This document shows positions 56,621-64,000 of a stretch of 64,000 nt of DNA, piece by piece (positions within the stretch are counted from its first letter, which is position 1; every line of letters begins with the position of its first letter). The translations under genes and the position numbers were made by a program. Source of the stretch: Glandiceps talaboti (taxonomy: Eukaryota > Hemichordata > Enteropneusta > Spengelidae); contig NC_135554.1 in NCBI RefSeq assembly GCF_964340395.1, forward strand, positions 14,083,092-14,147,091, written 5' to 3'. Below the pieces are notes generated by a model. It did not search any database and was not told the DNA's origin. It worked only from the letters and a program-made list of their open reading frames with translations.

Positions 56621-57616
56621 ATGCATTTAGAAGGCTTTATTTGGAGCATTAATTTGTTTCCAGATTTAGTGGTAGTCCTTGGTAGAACGGATCTCATAGA
56701 AAAGACTAGAGAAATACTGAAGTTATCTCTCAAATACCGTGATGTACCTCAGTTGCTATCATATGATACAACCTTTAAACTTGGGGATTTTTATGTTTCC
56801 CCATTAGTTGCTCGAAACGTGGTGCTAAAGGGAGATCCCATATATCCGGTGGGCTTCTTGTTACACGAGAGGAAATTCCAAAGCTACCACAGTGATTTTC
56901 TTACTAAGATTTTGTCAGAACTGCACATAACAAAGACAATGAACATACCTATTGTTACAGACAGAGAAAAGGGCATTACTGGTCCAATTCAGAAGGATTT
57001 CCATGAACTTACAAATATATATTGTGGCAATCATATCCTCGGTGATATAGAGCATTGGGTTAGGAAATGTGGCGGTGAAAAGGAAGACATAAAGGTATTG
57101 AAAGATAATGTTGAGCAACTAAGAGACTGTGCAACGATGGATGACTTTGAGCAGTGCTACGCAGAACTTAGTTGTAAATGGACGAGGGTCTTTAAAGAGT
57201 ATTTCGACAAGGACCTGAAGTATGATTTGATGAACCATGGAAGTAAAGTTGTATCGTCACTCTTCCCAGCATTCCAAGGCCACGTTACTGCTACCAATAA
57301 TATATCCGAGAGTATGAATAAATTGATAAAGGAGCAAAGCCAATGGCAGGAACTACCAGTTGACACAATGGTTCTGTCACTTTTCTACATGCAGACGTAT
57401 TACCTATATGAATTCGAAAGAGCAAGACTTGGATTTGGTAATTATCTATTGAAAGAACAGTTTCAGAGCATGAGAGATTCCTCAGTGGGAGATTTACCCA
57501 AGTTCATCCCCATTGAACGAATAGTAGAAAGGATAAAAGAGAAGGAGACAAACGTGAAGAAACAATTGCAAGGGGGACGAATTATAGACTATCACAGGAA
57601 TCTCTTGCCAAATTGA
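56621..57616 (+). CDS. MULE-type DDE transposase core
   Basis: 331 codons. LLSYDTTFKLGDFYVSPLV carries the first catalytic Asp (residue 49), IVTDREKGI the second (114), CGNHILGDIEHW the conserved C-x2-H (135-138), and NNISESMNKLI the Glu (230). This D-D-E spacing and the C-x2-H fit Mutator-like transposases. The conserved region begins upstream of the first Met. The frame ends at TGA 57,614 soon after a GGGGG run (near 57,576); the -1 frame continues into the SWIM finger, so one G was probably lost. The catalytic residues appear intact, but the gene is split. Confidence 0.78.
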   Translation: MHLEGFIWSINLFPDLVVVLGRTDLIEKTREILKLSLKYRDVPQLLSYDTTFKLGDFYVSPLVARNVVLKGDPIYPVGFLLHERKFQSYHSDFLTKILSELHITKTMNIPIVTDREKGITGPIQKDFHELTNIYCGNHILGDIEHWVRKCGGEKEDIKVLKDNVEQLRDCATMDDFEQCYAELSCKWTRVFKEYFDKDLKYDLMNHGSKVVSSLFPAFQGHVTATNNISESMNKLIKEQSQWQELPVDTMVLSLFYMQTYYLYEFERARLGFGNYLLKEQFQSMRDSSVGDLPKFIPIERIVERIKEKETNVKKQLQGGRIIDYHRNLLPN

Positions 57617-57640
57617 CAGTTGAATCAGGATCTATCGCTC

Positions 57641-57846
57641 TTTCCCCCCAAACAGCGTCTTTTACAGTTCGCAGTATGAACAGTAGTAAACTGCATTCAG
57701 TCAAGGTATTTCCACAACCAGCCACCTGTTCATGTCCAAGTACTTTCCCCCAAAACAGCGTCTTTTACAGTTCGCAGTACGAACAGTAGTAAACTGCATT
57801 CAGTCAAGGTATTTCCACAACCAGCCACCTGTTCATGTCCAAGTAC
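57641..57846 (+). repeat. 103-bp tandem duplication in the transposase-SWIM region
   Basis: 57,641-57,743 and 57,744-57,846 match except at two positions I can see. Because 103 is not a multiple of 3, the duplication shifts the frame. Each copy encodes the first half of a SWIM finger (PATCSC); only the second is followed by GLCYH (57,848-57,862), completing C-x-C-x5-C-x-H. Near-identity of the copies implies a recent event. Confidence 0.92.
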
Positions 57847-59383
57847 GGGTCTCTGTTATCACATAATAGCAGTTCAGATGGCTATAGGGTTGAATGAGGT
57901 CAAGGACAAGCGTACCTACTCACTGTCAACTCTAAGGAAACGTGCACGAGGAAAAGAAGGAAAATCTGGGAGAAAAAAGGCAAGAATGAAAGATTATGAT
58001 TATGAAATTGTACCTGCTTCCGATTCCATATTAGCCGAGTTACGAGATTTACCTGATGATATTGATGAGAGTGTCATTCCTAAACTCGAGGAAGGCCAGA
58101 ATGTCGTTGAGAAGTCAGTACCAAAACATTCAACACCAAAGAAAAATAATGGAAAGAAAGTTACCATACCAAGCCTGGCAAGCAGGGCCAAAGTCATGCA
58201 AACACACGGCAAACAACAAACATCGGAGATCATCGATATATCGTCAGATAGTGATGATCGAGACGAAACAATCAAAGGAAAAACCCCATGTGTACATAAG
58301 GAAACCAAACAAACAAAGACAACCGCGACAGACAAACAAAGTGGAGAAATCAAAATTGATCAAGATAAAACCGTCGGGGACCTTGAAAGTCACACCCATC
58401 CATGGGAGGATTCATCAGGACTTAATAACTGCTATGATGAAATATATGAACAATTTAAGAACTCTGTAAAATTCAACCAAGAGGAGAACTTACTTGGTTC
58501 TATCGAGGGAGAGGAATGGTTATACGGGGAAGTCATCGAACGCGCAATATCTACTTTAATACATGATAGAAAGTCAACACTAACAGAGGCGATACTGGTA
58601 TGTCCTACAAACATATACAGAAGTGTTGCACTGAAGAGGTATGACCTGTACTTTAGGTTCCTTGAGGTAAACGAGGCATTGAACAAAGATGTTGTCTTAG
58701 TACCATTGAATGTATCCGTCGCTCCAAAAAGCTTCGGGTCACATTGGTTACTAGGCATCATCAACCTACAACAAAAGAATATCACTATCTGCGATTCTCT
58801 TCACACCGGTGCATCCGAAACGACACTGACAATAATGCACAGATTGCTTTTTATGATCGGAGCTATGCATGTAATAGGTGATTTTCCATTTGATCCCTTA
58901 GACTGGTCTCTACGCCTTTCAACTGATACCCCACAGCAATCGAATGTGTATGATTGTGGTTGCTATACGGTGTTAAATGCATACAGTGTTATTACAGGCA
59001 AGGTATACCGTGATTTCTTGAGCAGTGATGTGAGGAAGTTGATAACAATAGTAATCAAAGATCTTATTAGGGAAAGAAAGGTACCTGTAAAAAGATGTAG
59101 GCAAGGAAATTACTTGCCTCATTTCAATCGTCTGAAGCGACACTTTACCTTTTTGAGGGCAGATGAAATCGTTTTGTCCCAAGTTCCACTACAGGTCAAA
59201 CTAACGAGTATCATAGAAGGTCTTGACCTAAGTAAAGATCTGTCAGTTTGCTTTGCTACAAATTGCCCTAGTGCATTATCAACTGTAGAAGAAATAATGT
59301 GTTGTTATTGCCGGAAATGGTTTCATGTTACATGTGCAGGAAAAGACATTTCAAAACAATATTTTGTATGTGCTGATTGTTAA
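57690..59383 (+). CDS. SWIM finger, Ulp1/C48-type protease and PHD-like finger
   Basis: The frame is open from about 57,690; the first Met is at 57,878, giving 501 codons to the stop. The SWIM cysteines and histidine (57,830-57,862) precede that Met, so the Met is probably internal to the ancestral protein. A basic, Ser/Lys-rich linker covers residues 1-200 (numbered from 57,878). The protease has His289 in GSHWLLGIINL, Asp306 in CDSL, Gln354 and Cys360 in QSNVYDCGCYTV, the complete Ulp1/SENP catalytic set. The C-terminus (about 455-501) has C-x4-C, C-x2-C-type, W-F-H-V-T-C and C-x2-C, a PHD-like zinc finger. Ulp1-type domains cleave ubiquitin-like proteins such as SUMO; the target here is unknown. 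Confidence 0.8.
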
Positions 59384-60237
59384 TTTGACCATAGACCCTA
59401 CACGAGGTAGAGTCTATGATATGACTAACGTAAACAACAGTCACTCAAATCTAAAGAAACCTCTTCGACAGCAGTGTTATACTTAGCTTTGTCTTTCCAT
59501 GATGTTAAGATTGGTGTTTTCCTTCCATTTCACACATTGTAGTAAGTCACAATATCCAGTATACAATGTCAAGACAATATCGTGCTAAGACGTGTCAAAT
59601 TTGTAAGTGAAATAAAACGAAAATTACTAAATGTACCTCCACACCTCTCGTGTATGATGCTTTACATTAAGGATGAATGATAAGTATAAAAACGTAACTG
59701 TGCGTATCGGTCGCACAGTGCACACCGTTTTACGTCAACGTAGATTTTTGTGACGTTGCCATAGTGATTTCGTACAACCATTCAAAGTGATAGTTTCAAA
59801 ACTCAGCCAGAGGGTGCCATACGAGAAAAAGTAAAAATGTAATGAAAAGGCGATGGGCAACCCCAGCGAAGTTAGCAGCAAATGTGTTCAACTGGACCAT
59901 TCGTACTACAGAGAATGTGACATAAACTTTGTCACCGAGGAGGAAATTGTCGATGGCCTATGCAGCCGACATTTGTAACAATTTCTTTGAATGACAAATG
60001 TAATGAAAATAGCCTATATTTGTAATAAATTTCAGAAAAACAAAACAAAATAAAATTGCCGGAATTTGTAATAGTAAATATAGTTAAGGAGGGTCCTTTC
60101 TTCCACAAAACATGGGTTATAATTATCTAAATAAAGAAATATCCAAAATGAAAGATCAGCCCATCAAGCAAAAGTAGATTCGACAAGAATTGAAATGAAT
60201 TGATAAATGTAATCTCTTTTTCCGCCCCGTTGTAGAA
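59384..60237 (+). other. 3' region of the transposon gene, otherwise non-coding
   Basis: AATAAA at 59,611-59,616 (GTGAAATAAAACG) could be the poly(A) signal of the transposon transcript. A small palindrome CTGTGCGTATCGGTCGCACAG lies near 59,698-59,718. No further coding sequence until the LINE fragment. Confidence 0.4.
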
Positions 60238-61160
60238 AGTGATCTGGTTGAGAAAATCAAAAGTATGGATCCTCATAAAGCTATGGGTTACGACAATATC
60301 CATCCCAAACTAATTATCGACGCTGTTCACATTATCTCCCATCCATTAACACACATTATCAACTGCTCTCTTTCTCTTGGTATTTTCCCCGATCCCCTTA
60401 AGTTTGCCCAAATATCCCCTATTTACAAAAAAGGATCAGCCCAAGATGTTAGTAATTACAGACCAATTTCGATTCTACCTGCATTCAGCAAAATATTTGA
60501 ATCCGTAGTAAATGACCAATTAGTTAAGTTTCTCGATAAATACAATATACTTTTGAACACACGGTATGGTTTTAGAAAGAAGTTTAGTACAAAACTCGAC
60601 CTTGCGGACCTAATCTCAGATATCACAGACAAAATGGACCAAGGTCTTATGACTTTTGGCATCTTTATCGATCTGAAAAAAGCTTTTGATACAATCGACC
60701 ACCATATCCTTCTTCAAAAACCTTCACACTATGCCTTCTATGGCATTCGAGGTGTCCCACTCCTTTGGTTCCATAGTTATCTCGAAAAACGTCAACAAGC
60801 CGTTCACATAGACGGAATCAAATCGACCCCTAAACAAGTAAAATGTGGAGTACCGCAAGGATCCATACTAGGGCCGATTCTTTTTCTTTTTTACATTAAC
60901 GATATTAATGAGTCCTCTGACGCCTTAAATTCCGCCTGTTTGCCGATGATACTAACCTTTTAAATCCATGGAAACTAACCATATTAATCTTAATGATATG
61001 AATGTACATTTTAACAAAGTAAACATGTGGTGCAATGCCAATAAACTAACAATTAACATCGATAAAACAAATTAATGATTTTTAAACCTCCACAAAGAAT
61101 TGCACATACAGAAGGACATTTGAGAATTGGAAACACACCCGTTGACGCCTAGATATGCAG
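60238..61160 (+). pseudogene. Reverse-transcriptase fragment of a second LINE
   Basis: From VEKIKSMDPHKAMGYDNIHP through NYRPISILPAFSKIFE, FIDLKKAFDTIDHHILL and CGVPQGSILGPILFLFYIND the frame is a non-LTR reverse transcriptase of the Jockey/CR1 type. A frameshift near 60,935 separates it from the FADDTNLF catalytic motif in the next frame, and another break follows near 61,072 before FKPPQRIAHTEG. Endonuclease and 3' regions are missing. It differs in sequence and orientation from the LINE at 53,101-54,336. Confidence 0.85.
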
Positions 61161-61636
61161 TGACACCTGTCAAATTATAATGACTTCAGTACATATTTAC
61201 AAACTGGGTGACAACCTGACAACTAATTGATTCAAAGTTTGCTTTCAGAGTTTATACTAGTAGTTATATATTACTCACATATTTATTTTAAGATATTGTT
61301 ATATAATTAAGTTTCTACTTCACACACAACACCACATTGTACATGTAGTACATAAACAGATATGTAGTAAAACCAAAACCTTTAATGTTTTGAAAATATT
61401 TTCTATTTGTTTTAAAATGTTAATAAAGTTACATTTTTGTAACAGGTTAAATAATCCTGATATTGTGTACACAAGCTTTTCGAAACAGATTTTTGTGTAG
61501 CCCCCCCCCCCCCCTACCTTCCCTCATTTTTCGGTAGCCCCCCCCCCCCATTCCTCCGACCTCCCAACCGTAAATAATGACGGCTCCCTTAGCTAAGATC
61601 TCTAATGTGGATTAGATTATTTCGTTATCTGCTTAC

Positions 61637-61930
61637 TAACTAATCAGCTCAATCACTCACTCAATCACTCACTCACTCACTCACTCACTCGCTCGCTCGC
61701 TCGCTCACTCACCCACCGACACGACCGACTGACGACCGCCCGACCGCCAGACCGACCGACCGACCGACTGACTGACTGACTAAATGAATGATTGACTGAC
61801 TCACAGACGAACAAATGAATGATTCGAATGCTAGCTAACACCCAACGTGTTCGATCGCACACCTATCCACTCATTCAGTCGCTCAGAAGATCACCATCAA
61901 GCATCACAAACAACTCATACATTCGAGTAC
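61637..61930. repeat. Cryptically simple tetranucleotide region
   Basis: Runs of ACTC, GCTC, CGAC and GACT drift into one another (about 61,637-61,790) and continue as interrupted TCACT/AACGC words to about 61,950. An old, point-mutated microsatellite inside the transposon close to the right array. Confidence 0.7.
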
Positions 61931-61980
61931 TCAGACGCTCACTAACACGCTAGAGGAAATATCATTCAAGAACTAGCAGT

Positions 61981-63980
61981 CATTGAAATGACTTTATTGC
62001 TATAAAGTGGCAGCTGTCATTCCACTGGATTTACAGTGCAGAGGGTGTCATTCAACAAACTGAATGTAGAAAGGGGTGTCATTCAACTGTTTACCTACTA
62101 GAAATGCTGTCATTCCAGTTCCAAAGCATTGAAAATGCTGTCATTCCACTTATTTTATAGAGTGGCGGCTGTCATTCCACTGGTTTTACAATGCAGAGGG
62201 TGTCATTCAACTAACTGAATGTAGAAAATGCTGTCATTCCACTTATTTTATAGAGTGGCGGCTGTCATTCCACTGGTTTTACAATGCAGAGGGTGTCATT
62301 CAACTAACTGAATGTAGAAAAGGGTGTCATTCCACTGTTTACATACTGGAAACGCTGTCATTCCAGTTCCAAAGCATTGAAAATGCTGTCATTCCACTTA
62401 TTTTATAGAGTGGCGGCTGTCATTCCACTGGTTCTACAGTGCAGAGGGTGTCATTCAACTAACTGAATGTAGAAAGGGGTGTCATTCCACTGTTTACCTA
62501 CTAGAAATGCTGTCATTCCAGTTCCAAAGCATTGAAAATGCTGTCATTCCACTTATTTTATAGAGTGGCGGCTGTCATTCCACTGGTTCTACAGTGCAGA
62601 GGGTGTCATTCAACTAACTGAATGTAGAAAGGGGTGTCATTCCACTGTTTACCTACTAGAAATGCTGTCATTCCAGTTCCAAAGCATTGAAAATGCTGTC
62701 ATTCCACTTATTTTATAGAGTGGCGGCTGTCATTCCACTGGTTTTACAATGCAGAGGGTGTCTTTCAACTAACTGAATGTAGAAAAGGGTGTCATTCCAC
62801 TGTTTACATACTGGAAATGCTGTCATTCCAGTTCCAAAGCATTGAAAATGCTGTCATTCCACTTATTTTATAGAGTGGCGGCTGTCATTCCACTGGTTCT
62901 ACAGTGCAGAGGGTGTCATTCAACTAACTGAATGTAGAAAGGGGTGTCATTTCACTGTTTACCTACTAGAAATGCTGTCATTCCAGTTCCTAAGCATTGA
63001 AAATGCTGTCATTCCACTTATTTTATAGAGTGGCGGCTGTCATTCCACTGGTTCTACAGTGCAGAGGGTGTCATTCAACTAACTGTATGTAAAAAGGGGT
63101 GTCATTCCACTGTTTACCTACTAGAAATGCTGTCATTTCAGTTCCAAAGCATTGAAAATGCTGCCATTCCACTTATTTTATAGAGTGGCGGCTGTCATTC
63201 CACTAGTTCTACAGTGCAGAGGGTGTCATTCAACTAACTGAATGTAGAAAGGGGTGTCATTCCACTGTTTACCTACTAGAAATGCTGTCATTCCAGTTCC
63301 AAAGCATTGAAAATGCTGCCATTCCACTTATTTCATAGAGTGGCTGCTGTCATTCCACTGGTTCTACAGTGCAGAGGGTGTCATTCAACTAACTGAATGT
63401 AGAAAGGGGTGTCATTCCACTGTTTACTTACTAGAAATGCTGTCATTCCAGTTCCAAAGCATTGAAAATGCTGTCATTCCACTAATTATTTTATAGAGTG
63501 GCGGCTGTCATTCCACTGGTTTTACAATGCAGAGGGTGTCATTCAACTAACTGAATGTAGAAATGGGTGTCATTCTACTGTTTACCTACTAGAAATGCTG
63601 TCATTCCAGTTCCAAAGCATTGAAAATGCTGTCGTTCCACTTATTTTATAGAGTGGCGGCTGTCATTCCACTGGTTCTACAGTGCAGAGGGTGTCATTCA
63701 ACTAACTGAATGTAGAAAGGGGTGTCATTCCACTGTTTACCTACTAGAAATGCTGTCATTCCAGTTCCAAAGCATTGAAAATGCTGTCATTCCACTTATT
63801 TTATAGAGTGGCGGCTGTCATTCCACTGGTTTTACAGTGCAGAGGGTGTCATTCAACTAACTGAATGTAGAAAGGGGTGTCATTCCACTGTTTACCTACT
63901 AGAAATACTGTCATTCCAGTTCCAAAGCATTGAAAATGCTGTCATTCCACTTATTTTATATAGAGTGGCGGCTGTCATTC
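61981..63980 (-). repeat. Right inverted-repeat array: 155-bp units of five 31-bp monomers
   Basis: About 12.8 units. GTCATTCC/GTCATTCA cores lie exactly 31 bp apart (62,481, 62,512, 62,543, 62,574, 62,605, 62,636) and whole units recur every 155 bp (62,481, 62,636, 62,791, 62,946, 63,101, 63,256, 63,411, then 63,569 after a 3-bp insertion). Monomers differ by their spacer words (TGTTTACCTACTAGAAATGC, GTTCCAAAGCATTGAAAATG, TTATTTTATAGAGTGGCG, TGGTTCTACAGTGCAGAGG, CTAACTGAATGTAGAAAGGG). One early unit (near 62,160-62,230) lacks two monomers. The array gives way to CATA repeats at 63,981. Confidence 0.95.
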
Positions 63981-64000
63981 CACATACATACATACATACA

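Noticed and set aside
61981-63980. CRISPR-like appearance: short conserved cores at fixed 31-bp spacing
   Set aside because: The sequences between cores are not unique spacers but five recurring words in fixed order, and the context is a eukaryotic transposon.

Overview
This is a 64 kb piece of an AT-rich animal genome, probably from a marine invertebrate. Two multi-exon genes with GT-AG introns, many dinucleotide and tetranucleotide tracts, several DNA-transposon relics and CR1/L2-like LINE fragments all point to a metazoan. A motile-cilium dynein gene and the frequent ACATGTA-type words fit a bilaterian such as a hemichordate, cephalochordate or lophotrochozoan. I cannot name the phylum from sequence alone.

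Layout. Positions 1-15,067 hold no recognisable gene. They carry palindromic (fold-back) MITE-like elements, three minisatellites and presumably the MIER1 3' UTR. MIER1 (chromatin corepressor with ELM2 and SANT domains) lies on the minus strand in ten coding exons from 24,936 down to 15,068 (539 codons plus stop). DNAI4/WDR78 (axonemal dynein intermediate chain 4) runs divergently on the plus strand in 23 coding exons from 25,419 to 47,821 (817 codons plus stop). The two start codons are 482 bp apart, so the pair looks like a shared bidirectional promoter. As far as I recall, the same head-to-head pair exists in human 1p31. DNAI4 contains a well-formed second copy of exon 21 (44,861-44,936) with identical length and phase, which makes a candidate mutually exclusive exon. 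Positions 48,640-52,640 contain no recognisable gene.

The right end (about 52,650 to at least 63,980) looks like one large fold-back DNA transposon. Two arrays of the same 155-bp repeat (5 x 31 bp, each carrying a GAATGAC/GTCATTC core) stand in inverted orientation. They bound a 7.5 kb interior with the remains of one coding chain: an N-terminal region, a DDE transposase of MULE type, a SWIM zinc finger, a Ulp1/C48-type cysteine protease and a PHD-like C-terminus. The chain is broken by small frameshifts and a 103-bp tandem duplication. One LINE is inserted in the left array with a 4-bp target duplication, and a second LINE fragment lies in the interior. This element is the best candidate for an undescribed system in the window. 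It resembles Drosophila FB/NOF and sea-urchin TU fold-back elements in architecture but carries a SUMO-protease/PHD payload.

The two host genes show no direct functional link beyond their shared promoter: MIER1 is nuclear and represses transcription, DNAI4 acts in assembly of axonemal dyneins. Their introns host many small palindromic elements, several with clear target-site duplications (9 bp, 8-9 bp, 8 bp, TTAA).
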